DNA from: an uncultured Candidatus Cenarchaeum sp.
Lineage (GTDB): Archaea > Thermoproteota > Nitrososphaeria > Nitrososphaerales > Nitrosopumilaceae
Length of the DNA stretch: 64,000 nucleotides
NCBI GenBank assembly: GCA_958295735.1
Contig: OY282369.1
Location: forward strand, 1,782,161 to 1,846,160
Direction of reading: 5' to 3'
Shown: positions 1 through 8,791 of the stretch, piece after piece
Layout of the letters: each line of letters opens with the position of its first letter
How positions within the stretch are numbered: position 1 is the stretch's first letter
The notes under the pieces: generated by a model
Seen by the model: only the letters and a program-made list of their open reading frames with translations
Database searches by the model: none
What the model was told of the DNA's origin: nothing
Made by a program: the position numbers and the translations under genes

Positions 1-840
1 GTGGGCCTCCACCAGGCAGATCGCGGCAGGCGTCTCGTAGACCTCGCGCGACTTTATCCCGACCGCCCTGTCCTCCACGTGGTCGACTATGCCGACGCCG
101 GCCGCGCCGGCCTTTAGGTTCATGAGCTGTATGAGCCGCACCGTGTCCATCGCCCTGCCGTCTAGGGAGACCGGCGCGCCCGCCTCGAACCCCACCACCG
201 CGTACGTGGGCCTGTCCGGCAGGCCGGACGTCCTCACCCACTCGAACGCGTCCTCCCGCGGCTCGCTGTACGGATCCTCCAGATCGCCGCCCTCTATGGC
301 GCGGCCCCACAGGTTCTGGTCTATGCTGTACTTTTTTGACACGTCGTCCACATGTATGCCCCGCTCGGCCGCGAAGCGCAGCTCGGCGGGCCTGTCCAGG
401 TTCATGTCGCGGACGGGGGCGATTATGGGCAGGGGCGAGCCCGCCTGCAGCGCGACGTCGAAGCGCACCTGGTCGTTGCCCTTGCCCGAGCAGCCGTGGG
501 CCAGGGCGACGGCCCCCTCGGCCGCGGCCACCTCCAGCATCTTTTTCGCGATGAGCGGGCGCGCCAGGGCCGTGGCCAGGCAGTACTTTTCCTGGTACAG
601 CGCGTTGGCCATTATGGCCGGCACGACGTACTCCCTGGCGAACTCGCGCCTGGCGTCCACGTGGACGTGCTTTGAGGCGCCGAGCTTTTTGGACTTGGCC
701 GCTATCCTCCGGCGGTCGTCCCCCTGGCCCACGTCGACCGTGACCGTGACTACCTCCATGCCGTGGTCCTCCCTGAGGTACCCCACGGCCACCGAGGTGT
801 CCAGGCCTCCGCTGAACGCGAGCACCGCCTTTCCGGCCAT
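1..840 (-). CDS. argG: argininosuccinate synthase (3' part cut by window edge)
   Basis: Joins citrulline and aspartate with ATP to make argininosuccinate in cytosolic arginine synthesis. The first 280 codons are present, read leftwards from the ATG at 840. The N-terminal PP-loop AFSGGLDTS (about residues 8-16) starts the ATP-binding fold. A later stretch, HGCSGKGNDQVRFD (about residues 115-128), is the family's second hallmark. The family is about 400 residues long, so roughly 120 C-terminal residues lie outside the window. A TATA-like box at 864-872 sits about 28 nt before the ATG, so the mRNA is probably leaderless and the gene starts its own transcript. Identification is firm. Confidence 0.96.
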   Translation of the reverse strand, partial: MAGKAVLAFSGGLDTSVAVGYLREDHGMEVVTVTVDVGQGDDRRRIAAKSKKLGASKHVHVDARREFAREYVVPAIMANALYQEKYCLATALARPLIAKKMLEVAAAEGAVALAHGCSGKGNDQVRFDVALQAGSPLPIIAPVRDMNLDRPAELRFAAERGIHVDDVSKKYSIDQNLWGRAIEGGDLEDPYSEPREDAFEWVRTSGLPDRPTYAVVGFEAGAPVSLDGRAMDTVRLIQLMNLKAGAAGVGIVDHVEDRAVGIKSREVYETPAAICLVEAH

Positions 841-863
841 TGTAATGCGGGGGGCCCGGTAGT

Positions 864-872
864 GATTTATCT
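864..872 (-). promoter_or_regulatory. TATA-like box of argG
   Basis: Reads AGATAAATC on the minus strand, about 26 nt before the argG ATG. It is an AT island in very GC-rich DNA. Confidence 0.6.
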
Positions 873-1843
873 CTTGCCTCGGCGGTCGGCCCCCCGCGCG
901 CCCCGGCGGCCGCCGGTCCTGGATGCGGGGCCGGCGGGCCGCCCCCGCGCCGGCCGATCCGCATCCGCGGGGCCCCCACGCGCGCGGCACTCCCGCCCCC
1001 CCTGCCGGATCCCGGGCCGGCGCCTTCCCCGGCGGTTCCCGCCGCAGGGTACCCCGGGCAGTCCCGCCGCCCGGCGCTCGGGAGAATGGCATGGAAAGTC
1101 TGGCAGCAGACAGTTCGCATGATTGCATTTTGCAGGCAAATTCACGCTTGGCGGCGCGGCGCCGGCCGATTCCGAGCCCGGATTGCGTGGGGATCTGGGA
1201 GCGCGCGACAATTCCGCCGCGGGGGCGCGCGCCGGGCCAAGCGGCCGGCCGCGCAACGCCGATTAGCGCCCGGCCGCGGTTCGGGCGAGGCCCCGCGCCC
1301 GCCCGGCGCCGGCCGCCGCGCCCGCCCGGCGCGAACCCGGATCGGCGAACGCATCGCGCGCGGCCGGGCGATCGCGCAACGATAGTTCTGTCATGCTCTG
1401 CAAGTGCCGGATCGGATCGTGGGTACCGGCGCGCGCGGGCAACCGAAAAGGCGGGGCGCCGTCTTGGCGGCCCTGCTGGCGGCGGCCGCCGCTCCATTCC
1501 TGGACGGTCCCTTGGAATGTTGCTGCGGCATCGAGCTCTCCGAGTCCGACCCCGGCTACCTTCTGGCTTTGTATCTGGGCACTTTTGCGGGCTACCGGGC
1601 TGTTGCCCGCAAGGTGCGTGGCGTGAAAGGCGGCCGCCGCCGCGGGAGCCGGTTGCGGGGGCGCCGCGCGCGCGGCGCCGGGGCGGCGGGCCGCGCAGGC
1701 GAAGGCGCCGGCCTCCGCGAGGCCGGCCCGCGCTGCGGGGGCGATCGCCGCGGCCCGGACCGTGGCGCGCGGCCGGCCCGCCGCGGCCCGCCGGCTGCCG
1801 GCACTCCGGCTCCGCCGGGCCCGCGGCGCGCCGCGGCCGGAAA
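873..1843. other. GC-rich intergenic region, no supported gene
   Basis: About 1 kb between argG and the methyltransferase. Long frames are open on several strands only because stop codons are rare at this GC level; they are Arg/Pro/Ala-rich and match nothing. Two less GC-extreme patches stand out. At 1086-1150 there is a TTTGC/GCAAA inverted repeat. At about 1390-1620 one plus frame could encode a short hydrophobic peptide (a run like VLAALLAAAAAPFL, then DPGYLLALYLGTFAGY) from a GTG at 1404. I do not annotate that peptide because no TATA box precedes it and the frame then runs into Arg-rich sequence. Confidence 0.5.
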
Positions 1844-1853
1844 GGGATTTAGG
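1844..1853 (+). promoter_or_regulatory. TATA-like box of the methyltransferase gene
   Basis: GATTTAGG centred about 26 nt before the ATG at 1875. It supports that start over the long upstream in-frame extension. Confidence 0.5.
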
Positions 1854-1874
1854 GGAACTCCCGCCCGCCGGGCC

Positions 1875-3305
1875 ATGGGAAAGCCCGCGTACGCCAGGAA
1901 CGAGATCATCTGCGCGGACGCGGCCGATCTGTGCGAGCGCGTCGAGCCGGAGTCCGTGACGCTCACGGTGACCTCGCCCCCGTACAGGAACGCCATAGAC
2001 TACTCGCGCGACGTGGACAACGCGAGGAGCGGCTCCAAGGAGTGGATGCGGGGGGTCGGGACGCAGACCACCGCGGCGTACCTGGGCGCGATGGGGCGGA
2101 TATTCGGCCAGGTGTTCGGGGCGACGCGGGACGGGGGGTACTGCTGCATCGTGGTGGGCGACGAGGTGGTCGACGGCAAGCTGATCCCGCTGCCCTCGCT
2201 CCTCGCGTCCGGGCTGGCCGGCCGGGAGAGCGTGGACGATCCGGAAAAATGGCGCCTCCGCGACGTCATAGTGTGGCACAAGGCGACGTCGGGGCGGAAC
2301 GGGGCGGGCAACCGCTTCGGCATGTTCGTGAGGCTGCCGTACCCCGGGTACTTTAGGGCCAACATCATGCACGAGTACATACTGGTGCTGCAAAAGGGCG
2401 GGCGCGGGGCCACGTCAAGGAGCGAGGCGGACCGGATCCCCGTGAACCGCGTGGCGAAGCGCGAGCTGGCCAACTCCGTGTGGAACATACCGCCGGTCCC
2501 CCCGCTGTCCGCATCGCACCCGGCGCCGTTCCCCGAGCAGATACCGTGGAGGCTCATAACGCTGCTTTCGGCGCGGGGCGATCTGGTGCTGGACCCGATG
2601 AACGGGAGCGGGCAGACCACCAAGATGGCCCGCCACCTGGGGCGGGACTACGTGGGGATGGACGTGCGGCAAGAGTACGTCGACTTGGCGCGGCGCCGGC
2701 TGGCGGAGGAGCCCAGGCCCGGCGCCCACCTGATACCCGTCTTCCACAAGGAGGCGTGGTCGGTGGACGACCAGGCCGGGTTCTTCGAGACGGAGGAGGC
2801 CGACCTGTCCGCCAATATGCCGGCCGGCTACTCCCTCAGGTTCACGTCGGCGGAGGGAGGCGGGGGGCCCGGCATCCGCGCGCACTACGAGAACGGCGAG
2901 TCGTCGCACATGTGCCTCGTGCTGTCGGCGGCGGGGCGGCAGGTGCGGCTGAACCTGGGCAGGCTGGAGGACGGGCGATCCCTCCTGCGCCGCGTGCTGG
3001 ACGGGCTGCCGCCGTCCCGGTTCACCGCCGGCGCCGCGGGGGAGGCCATCGAGACCAGGATGGCCGGCAAGCGCCAGGCAGCCCTGGCCGCGCTGGATGT
3101 GCTGGAGGAGCGCGGCCTCGTCGCGGGGATCGGGGGGAAGGGCGCCGCGCTGTACGAGCTTACCGAGGCCGGCAGGTCGGCGCGGCGCGGGATCGTGGGC
3201 GGCCGGCCCCCCGCCGCCCCGGGGCCCGGGGCGGCGCAGCAAAAGATCGCGGCCGGCCGATCTTCGCCGGCCGCCGCCTCCCCCGCAAAGCCGATCCTTA
3301 TTTAA
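1875..3305 (+). CDS. orphan DNA methyltransferase, N4-cytosine/N6-adenine type
   Basis: A 476-residue SAM-dependent DNA methylase. The catalytic motif IV TSPPY is at residues 33-37 and the SAM-binding motif DPMNGSGQT at about 240-248. This motif order (IV before I) is that of beta-class amino-methyltransferases. TSPPY is most often seen in N4-cytosine enzymes, but the target base is not settled. The C-terminal 180 residues are not part of the catalytic core; around residues 395-440 they look like a winged helix, perhaps a recognition or dimer module. The frame is open 157 codons further upstream, but that part is low-complexity Arg/Pro-rich and a TATA box lies just before 1875, so I start there. 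No restriction gene is adjacent. Confidence 0.85.
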   Translation: MGKPAYARNEIICADAADLCERVEPESVTLTVTSPPYRNAIDYSRDVDNARSGSKEWMRGVGTQTTAAYLGAMGRIFGQVFGATRDGGYCCIVVGDEVVDGKLIPLPSLLASGLAGRESVDDPEKWRLRDVIVWHKATSGRNGAGNRFGMFVRLPYPGYFRANIMHEYILVLQKGGRGATSRSEADRIPVNRVAKRELANSVWNIPPVPPLSASHPAPFPEQIPWRLITLLSARGDLVLDPMNGSGQTTKMARHLGRDYVGMDVRQEYVDLARRRLAEEPRPGAHLIPVFHKEAWSVDDQAGFFETEEADLSANMPAGYSLRFTSAEGGGGPGIRAHYENGESSHMCLVLSAAGRQVRLNLGRLEDGRSLLRRVLDGLPPSRFTAGAAGEAIETRMAGKRQAALAALDVLEERGLVAGIGGKGAALYELTEAGRSARRGIVGGRPPAAPGPGAAQQKIAAGRSSPAAASPAKPILI

Positions 3306-3306
3306 C
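3297..3306 (+). promoter_or_regulatory. TATA box of ABC transporter operon
   Basis: CTTATTTAAC overlaps the stop codon of the methyltransferase gene and lies 26-31 nt before the ATG at 3328. It implies a new, leaderless transcript for the transporter operon. Confidence 0.65.
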
Positions 3307-3327
3307 GGCCCGGTGCGGCTTGCCTCC

Positions 3328-4368
3328 ATGCGGATCCGGTCGGTGCCCGTCGCGTCGGGGTTGGCCGGCGCGGCCGCGCTGGCCGCCGCCGTCCTGGCCG
3401 CGCTGGCCGCCCAGGGGGCGCAGCAGGACCACGACGGCGGCGCGGGGGCGCCCGCCGCCGTGCGCGTGGCGTTCTTCCCGAACACGGGGCATGCCATACC
3501 CATAGTGGGGCTGGAGCGCGGCCTCCTCCCGGGGAACGGGTCGGGGCTGGAGGTGGAGCCGCGGCTGTTCTACAGCGGCCCGCAGGCCGTGGAGTCGATG
3601 TTCGCCGGCGCGATGGACATGGCGTACGTCGGGCCGGGGCCGGCGGTGACCGGGTTCCTGCGGTCGGGGTCCGGGATAGTGGTGCTGGCGGGGGCCGCCA
3701 GCGGGGGATCCAGCCTGGTGGCCCGCCCGGGATCCGGCATGGCAGGCCCGGAGGACATGGACGGCCGCACGGTGGCCGCCCCGCAGGTGGCCAACACGCA
3801 GGACGTCTCGCTCCGTACGTACGTGGCGGATCTGGGGCTGGAGACCGCGGCGCGCGGCGGGTCGGTGTCGGTGCTGAACGTGGCCAACCCCGAGATATAC
3901 GCGCTGTTCGCGAAGGGCGACGTCGACGCGGCCTGGGTCCCGGAGCCCTGGGCCACGCTGCTGGTCGGGGAGCTGGGCGGGGAGAGGCTCCTGCGCGAGG
4001 AGTCGCTGTGGCCGGACGGCCGGTTCGCCTCCGTGCTGCTGGTGGCGCGGGCGGAGTTCGCCGACGAGAACCCCGCGGCGGTAGCCGCCTGGCTGCGCGC
4101 CCACGGCGAGACGGCGGAGTGGATACGCGGCAACCCGGAAGAGGCGGCCTCGGCCGTGGACGCGTTCATGGAGAGGGAGCTGCGGGCCCCCCTGCCGGAG
4201 GGCGCGGCGGCCGAGGCCCTCTCGAACGTGGAGATCACGGCGGATCCGCTCGCCCCCACGGTGCTGGCCTTCGCCGAGCGCGCCGAGCGGCTGGGGTACC
4301 TGGGGAGGGAGGGCCTTCCGGGCGGCGGCCTGGACGGCATGTTCCGCGCCGCCGGGCCCGCCGCGTAG
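3328..4368 (+). CDS. ABC transporter substrate-binding protein, SsuA/NMT1 type
   Basis: A 346-residue extracytoplasmic solute receptor. An N-terminal Ala-rich hydrophobic segment (about residues 12-32, after MRIRS) acts as signal or membrane anchor; there is no lipobox cysteine. The mature part follows the NMT1/SsuA fold: VRVAFFPNTGHAI at the start, then YSGPQAVESMFAGAMDMAYVG, the usual ligand-sensing loop of sulfonate, nitrate and pyrimidine binding proteins, and later VDAAWVPEPWATLL. It is the first gene of an operon with an ATPase and a permease. Substrate is unknown: taurine or another sulfonate, or a thiamine-precursor pyrimidine, are the family's usual cargoes. Confidence 0.88.
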   Translation: MRIRSVPVASGLAGAAALAAAVLAALAAQGAQQDHDGGAGAPAAVRVAFFPNTGHAIPIVGLERGLLPGNGSGLEVEPRLFYSGPQAVESMFAGAMDMAYVGPGPAVTGFLRSGSGIVVLAGAASGGSSLVARPGSGMAGPEDMDGRTVAAPQVANTQDVSLRTYVADLGLETAARGGSVSVLNVANPEIYALFAKGDVDAAWVPEPWATLLVGELGGERLLREESLWPDGRFASVLLVARAEFADENPAAVAAWLRAHGETAEWIRGNPEEAASAVDAFMERELRAPLPEGAAAEALSNVEITADPLAPTVLAFAERAERLGYLGREGLPGGGLDGMFRAAGPAA

Positions 4369-4400
4369 GGCGGGCGGGGGGGGGGGGGCCGGCGGGCGGG

Positions 4401-5177
4401 ATGGCCAAGATCGAGGCGCGCGGGATCGTGCGGCACTTCGAGCACGCGGGGTACCGCCTCAGGGCGCTGGACGGGATAGACCTGAGCGTCGGCGACGGCG
4501 ACTTTCTGTGCATAGTGGGGCCGTCCGGGTGCGGAAAGTCCACGTTCCTGCGCATAATGGCCGGCCTGGACGCGCCGGACGCCGGGGAGGTGCTGCTGGA
4601 CGGCAAGCCGGTGTCGGGGACGGGCCCCGAGCGGATACTGGTGTTCCAGGAGGGCGCGCTGTTCCCGTGGCTGAAGGTCTCCGACAACGTCGAGTTCGGC
4701 CTTAAGATGGCCGGCATACCGGGCCGCGAGCGGTCGCAGATCTCGCGGCGGTACCTGGACATGATGCAGCTGGCCGACTTTGCCGGCTCGTACACGTACC
4801 AGCTGTCCACCGGCATGAAGCAGCGGGTGGCGATCGCCCGCGCGCTGGCCATGGACCCCGACGTGCTCCTAATGGACGAGCCGTTCGCCGCCCTCGACGC
4901 GCAGACCCGCGACCTGCTGCTGGTGGAGACGCAGCTGATATGGCAGAAGACCAAGAAGACCATACTGTTCGTGACGCACAACGTGGCCGAGGCGGCCGTG
5001 CTGGGCTCGCGCGTGGCCGTCTTCTCCAACCGCCCCTCCAGGGTGCGGCGCGAGCTGGCCATATCCCTCCCGCGCCCCCGGGTGGGCGCGGACGAGGCGC
5101 TGGCGCGGGTGCAGCGGGAGATACTGGCCGAGCTCAGGCCGGAGGTGCGCCGGTCGGGCGGCGGGGAGGGGGAATGA
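4401..5177 (+). CDS. ABC transporter ATP-binding protein (SsuB/TauB type)
   Basis: The 258-residue ATPase that powers the import system. Visible motifs are Walker A GPSGCGKST (about residues 40-48), Q-loop VFQEGALFPW, signature LSTGMKQR (about 135, where most relatives have LSGGM), Walker B VLLMDEP (about 155-161), D-loop ALDAQTR and H-loop FVTHN. FPWL after the Q-loop is typical of nitrate/sulfonate/taurine importers. The gene starts 32 nt after the binding protein, past a run of 13 G. Its stop overlaps the permease start (ATGA at 5174-5177), so the two are translationally coupled. Confidence 0.92.
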   Translation: MAKIEARGIVRHFEHAGYRLRALDGIDLSVGDGDFLCIVGPSGCGKSTFLRIMAGLDAPDAGEVLLDGKPVSGTGPERILVFQEGALFPWLKVSDNVEFGLKMAGIPGRERSQISRRYLDMMQLADFAGSYTYQLSTGMKQRVAIARALAMDPDVLLMDEPFAALDAQTRDLLLVETQLIWQKTKKTILFVTHNVAEAAVLGSRVAVFSNRPSRVRRELAISLPRPRVGADEALARVQREILAELRPEVRRSGGGEGE

Positions 5178-5947
5178 GGGGGGCGCGCCGGCGGCCGGGG
5201 AGCCGCGCAGTAAGGCTGATCTTCTACGCCGCGCTGGTGGCGGCCTGGCAGGCGGCCGCCGAGGCCGACGTGTGGCCCGACGAGGTATTCCCGTCCCCGT
5301 ACGAGGTGGCCGAGGATCTGGCGCACGGCGCGGCGGACGGCAGCCTGCTGCACGGGGTGGGCACCAGCATGTGGCGGCTGCTCGCGGGCCTCTCCATGGC
5401 CATAGCCGGCGGGACGGCGCTGGGCATAGCCATGGCCAGGGTGCGGGTAGTGAACCAGACCATGGGCTCGCTGGTGCTGGGGTTGCAGTCGATACCGTCC
5501 GTGGCGTGGGTGCCGCTGGGCCTCATATGGTACGGGCCGTTCGACGCGGGAATAATATTCGTCACCGCCATCGGCGCCGTATTCGCGGTAGCCATAAACA
5601 CCTACACCGGGGTGAAGAACATAGACCCGCACTACGTGGAGGCGGCGCGCAACATGGGGGCGAGGGGCGGGCAGCTCGTGACGAACGTGCTCATACCGGC
5701 CGCCTTCCCGTACATGATGTCAGGGTTCAAGCAGGGGTGGGCCTTCGCGTGGAGGGGCGTCATCGGGGCCGAGATGCTGTTCTCGTACCTCGGGATGGGC
5801 TCGCTGCTGAACATAGGGCGGTTCACCAACGACGTCTCGCAGGTGATGGCCGTCATGCTGGTCATCATGATCATAGGGATGGTGGTGGACGGGCTGGTCT
5901 TCCGGCGCCTGGACGACCGCGTGATGTCCCGCTGGGGGCTGCGGTGA
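5174..5947 (+). CDS. ABC transporter permease (SsuC/TauC type)
   Basis: A 257-residue inner-membrane permease with about six hydrophobic segments. The cytoplasmic EAA loop EAARNMGARGGQ, which docks on the ATPase, is in the second half. The ATG overlaps the ATPase stop (ATGA) and its own TGA overlaps the GTG of the next gene (GTGA at 5944-5947). With the receptor and ATPase it makes a complete importer. Confidence 0.92.
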   Translation: MRGARRRPGSRAVRLIFYAALVAAWQAAAEADVWPDEVFPSPYEVAEDLAHGAADGSLLHGVGTSMWRLLAGLSMAIAGGTALGIAMARVRVVNQTMGSLVLGLQSIPSVAWVPLGLIWYGPFDAGIIFVTAIGAVFAVAINTYTGVKNIDPHYVEAARNMGARGGQLVTNVLIPAAFPYMMSGFKQGWAFAWRGVIGAEMLFSYLGMGSLLNIGRFTNDVSQVMAVMLVIMIIGMVVDGLVFRRLDDRVMSRWGLR

Positions 5948-6843
5948 CCGGGGGCGCCCCCGCCGGCGCCGGGCGGGGGTCACCCAACCCGCTGGATCTC
6001 CTGCGGTGGACGTTCCGGCGCCGGGAGGGGGACGTGGTCCGCATGTACGACTACCTCTCCGGCGTGATGAGGCTGGCCACCGGGGGGGACATGCTCAACT
6101 TCGGGTACTGGGAGGGCGGGGGGGCGGCGCCGGGCGCCTCCCCCGCGGCGGCGCAGGGGGCCCTCTGCAGCATGGTCGGCCGCATGGCGGGGCTCTCCCC
6201 GGGGCAGGTCGCGGTGGACGCGGGCAGCGGGTACGGCTCGCCGGCGGCCGCGTGGCGCAGGGAGAGCGGCGCGGCGCGCGTCGTATGCGTGAACACCAGC
6301 GCCGCGCAGCTGCGCGGCTCCGGGCCGGCGCCCGGCGTCTCGCCGGTGAACGCCACGGCCACCGCGCTGCCGCTCCGCGCCGGCTCGGCCGACGCGGTGC
6401 TGGCATTCGAGTCGGCCCAGCACTTCCGGCCGCTGGGCCGGTTCGCATCCGAGGCGCGGCGCGTGCTGCGCGACGGCGGCGCGCTCGTCGTGGCCATACC
6501 GGTGGTGTCCGACGAGGGCGGGGAGGCAGCGCGGCTGGGCCTGCTGCTGTCGCTCGCGTGGACCTCCGAGCACTACGCCACGGGGCGCGTGCTGTCGTGC
6601 CTCGAGGATGCCGGGTTCGAGGTGGCCGAAAGGAGGATGATCGGGGCCATGGTGTACGGGCCGATGGCCGAGTACTATGCGTCGAACCGCCGCGCGCTCA
6701 GGAAGAAAATAACGCGGGAGTACCCGGGGTACGTGGAAGAGATACTGCACAGGTCCATGGGCAGGATGGCGGCCGCCTCGCGGGACGGCGCCATAGACTA
6801 CCTGGTGGCCGCGTGCAGGAAGCTGCCGGCCGGCCGCGCATGA
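5944..6843 (+). CDS. SAM-dependent methyltransferase (class I)
   Basis: A 299-residue protein with a Rossmann methyltransferase core. Motif I VDAGSGYGS is at about residues 91-99, followed by a post-I region ending VCVN, and VLAFESAQHF fits the motif IV position, as in ubiE/cyclopropane-synthase-like small-molecule methylases. The GTG start overlaps the permease stop by 3 nt, placing it in the transporter operon. The coupling suggests that it acts on the imported compound or a product of it, but no substrate can be read from the sequence. Confidence 0.8.
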   Translation: MTGGAPAGAGRGSPNPLDLLRWTFRRREGDVVRMYDYLSGVMRLATGGDMLNFGYWEGGGAAPGASPAAAQGALCSMVGRMAGLSPGQVAVDAGSGYGSPAAAWRRESGAARVVCVNTSAAQLRGSGPAPGVSPVNATATALPLRAGSADAVLAFESAQHFRPLGRFASEARRVLRDGGALVVAIPVVSDEGGEAARLGLLLSLAWTSEHYATGRVLSCLEDAGFEVAERRMIGAMVYGPMAEYYASNRRALRKKITREYPGYVEEILHRSMGRMAAASRDGAIDYLVAACRKLPAGRA

Positions 6844-6872
6844 CATAATTGTGCCCGCCGCGCCGGCGCCGC

Positions 6873-7856
6873 GTGGCATCCGCCGGCGGCGCGTTCCCGT
6901 TCCTCGAGGCGCTGAAAGAGAAGGTGCTCTTGTTTGACGGGGCGATGGGCACCGAGATCCAGGGGCTGGACCCGTCGTCCGCGGACTTTCCGGACGGCCG
7001 CGACGGCTTCAACGACGGCCTCGTGCTCACCCGGCCGGAGTGGATACGCGGCATACACGAGGGATACCTGCGCGCCGGCGCCGACTGCGTGGAGACCAAC
7101 ACCTTTGGCTCGAACCGCATAAAGCTCGACGAGTACGGGTTCGGCGGCCGCACCGTGGAGATCAACGAGCGGGCCGCCCGCCTGGCGGCCGGCGCGGCGG
7201 CCGAGGCCGCCGCCTCCTCGGGGAGGGCGCGGTACGTGGTCGGCTCCATGGGGCCCACGGGGCAGCTCCCGAGCTCGGACGATCCCGACCTGGGCAGGAC
7301 GCCGCTGGACGAGATAAGCGGCGCGTTCGCCTTGCAGGCGCGCGGGCTCGTCCGCGGCGGGGCCGACGCGCTGCTGGTGGAGACCAGCCAGGACATACTG
7401 GAGGTCAAGCTCGCCATAGAGGGCTCCCGCGGGGCCATGGAAGCGGAGGGCCGGCGCGTCCCGCTCATCGCGAACGTGACGCTGGACCAGTACGGCAAGA
7501 TGCTTCTCGGCACCGACGTGCAGGCCGCGTACACCACTGTGTCCTGCATGGGCATAGACGTGTTCGGGCTCAACTGCTCCACCGGGCCCGCGGAGATGGA
7601 GCCGAGCGTGCGCTGGCTCGACGCCGAGGGCGGGCACGACCTGCTGGTGGTGCCCAACGCCGGGATGCCGCGCAACGAGGGGGGCCGCGCCGTGTACGGG
7701 ATGCCCCCGGACGGCATGGCGGCGGCGATGGGCTCCATAATGTCGTCGTGCCCGAGGGTGCGCATAGTGGGCGGATGTTGCGGCACGACGCCCGACCACA
7801 TCGCGGCCCTTCGCGCCGTACTGGACGGGGCCCCTCCGGCCCCCGCCGCCGGCTGA
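6873..7856 (+). CDS. metH: methionine synthase, homocysteine-binding subunit
   Basis: The N-terminal (homocysteine S-methyltransferase) part of cobalamin-dependent methionine synthase as a separate 327-residue protein. The zinc-binding cysteines are in NCSTGP (about residues 234-239) and GGCCGTTPDH (about 300-309). The start region FDGAMGTEIQ is classic. A GTG at 6873 is preferred; a TTG at 6849 is also in frame. The partner subunit with the folate, cobalamin and reactivation domains is at 10386, beyond a restriction-modification pair. The split arrangement is known in thaumarchaea. Confidence 0.93.
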   Translation: MASAGGAFPFLEALKEKVLLFDGAMGTEIQGLDPSSADFPDGRDGFNDGLVLTRPEWIRGIHEGYLRAGADCVETNTFGSNRIKLDEYGFGGRTVEINERAARLAAGAAAEAAASSGRARYVVGSMGPTGQLPSSDDPDLGRTPLDEISGAFALQARGLVRGGADALLVETSQDILEVKLAIEGSRGAMEAEGRRVPLIANVTLDQYGKMLLGTDVQAAYTTVSCMGIDVFGLNCSTGPAEMEPSVRWLDAEGGHDLLVVPNAGMPRNEGGRAVYGMPPDGMAAAMGSIMSSCPRVRIVGGCCGTTPDHIAALRAVLDGAPPAPAAG

Positions 7857-7990
7857 CGCGCGCGCGCCGGCCGTCCCGGGAAAGGCCGGCGATCCCCGCG
7901 CCGGGTTGCCGAAGCCCCATCCCGGCCGCGCTCGATCGCCGCCGGCATCTCCCCGCCCCCCGCGCGCATCCCCGCGCCGCCACAAGCGCC

Positions 7991-8791
7991 TCACATTTCG
8001 AGTAGCCTCCTGATCGAGCCGGACTTGGCGATCCCCACCCTGCGGTATATCTCCAGCAGCTCCTCGTAGGCGCCCCCGCCGCCCAAGAAATCCCAGTACT
8101 GCTTTCCTATCAGCGTCTGGTGCTCCAGATCCAGGTGGTTTATCGCAAAGCTGTGCCTGTACTCGTTTCCCTCTCCGTACGGGTTGTAGGGCATCCCAAA
8201 GTATGTTCTCGCCCCGGGATGGGTTTTTTTCTTTATGGCGTGGATCCACAGGTGCTTTCTGGTGATGTTCAGGCACTGCTCCTTGTTGGGCTTGGGCGAT
8301 TTTATTTCAAAAAACACCTCGCCGCCGTCGTCCCGCCTCAGGTACAGATCTGACGTTACGGCCCTGGTCACCTTTTTCCCGGCCCCTCCCGCCTCCATCG
8401 CCACTATCCTTCCCACCACGTCGAGGTAATCCGGAAAGACGTGGCCCTTGTTTATTTTTCCCACCTCGTCGCTGATCTCCGTGTCCGTCGACTCCAGCAT
8501 CTCCCCTTCCGTCTTGTGCTGCAATTCCGCCGCGGCGAACCTCGGCCGCGCGATGATGGCGGAATGCCGCTCATAGGAATTGCCGAGGCTGGTCGAAAAC
8601 GACCGCTCGGCTACCGACAACCTGATGAACGACTTTGGCAGGAGGGCGGCGTGGAACGGCTTGACGTCGGCTTTCGGCGCATTTCCGCCGCGGCCCCTCG
8701 GGGGACCTGGCTGCTGCGCCTCTATGAACTGGTCCAGCCAGCTATGCATGTCGGCCTCGATCTCGTCCGTGACGGTCCTGTCCAAGATCAT
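7991..8791 (-). CDS. type II restriction endonuclease, TdeIII-like
   Basis: A 266-residue protein that matches what I know of the TdeIII/MjaII group of restriction enzymes. The nuclease core is a PD-(D/E)xK variant: D148 in SDLYLRRDD, then E162 and K164 in FFEIKSPKPNK. Its ATG overlaps the stop of the methyltransferase gene by 4 nt (8788-8791), so modification is translated first and restriction is coupled to it. Base composition is visibly less GC-rich than neighbouring genes, which suggests recent transfer. Some known relatives cut GGNCC; the site here cannot be read from sequence. Confidence 0.82.
   Translation of the reverse strand: MILDRTVTDEIEADMHSWLDQFIEAQQPGPPRGRGGNAPKADVKPFHAALLPKSFIRLSVAERSFSTSLGNSYERHSAIIARPRFAAAELQHKTEGEMLESTDTEISDEVGKINKGHVFPDYLDVVGRIVAMEAGGAGKKVTRAVTSDLYLRRDDGGEVFFEIKSPKPNKEQCLNITRKHLWIHAIKKKTHPGARTYFGMPYNPYGEGNEYRHSFAINHLDLEHQTLIGKQYWDFLGGGGAYEELLEIYRRVGIAKSGSIRRLLEM

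Noticed and set aside
1404-1874. 157-codon N-terminal extension of the orphan methyltransferase
   Set aside because: Arg/Pro/Gly low complexity, and a TATA-like box directly precedes the ATG at 1875.
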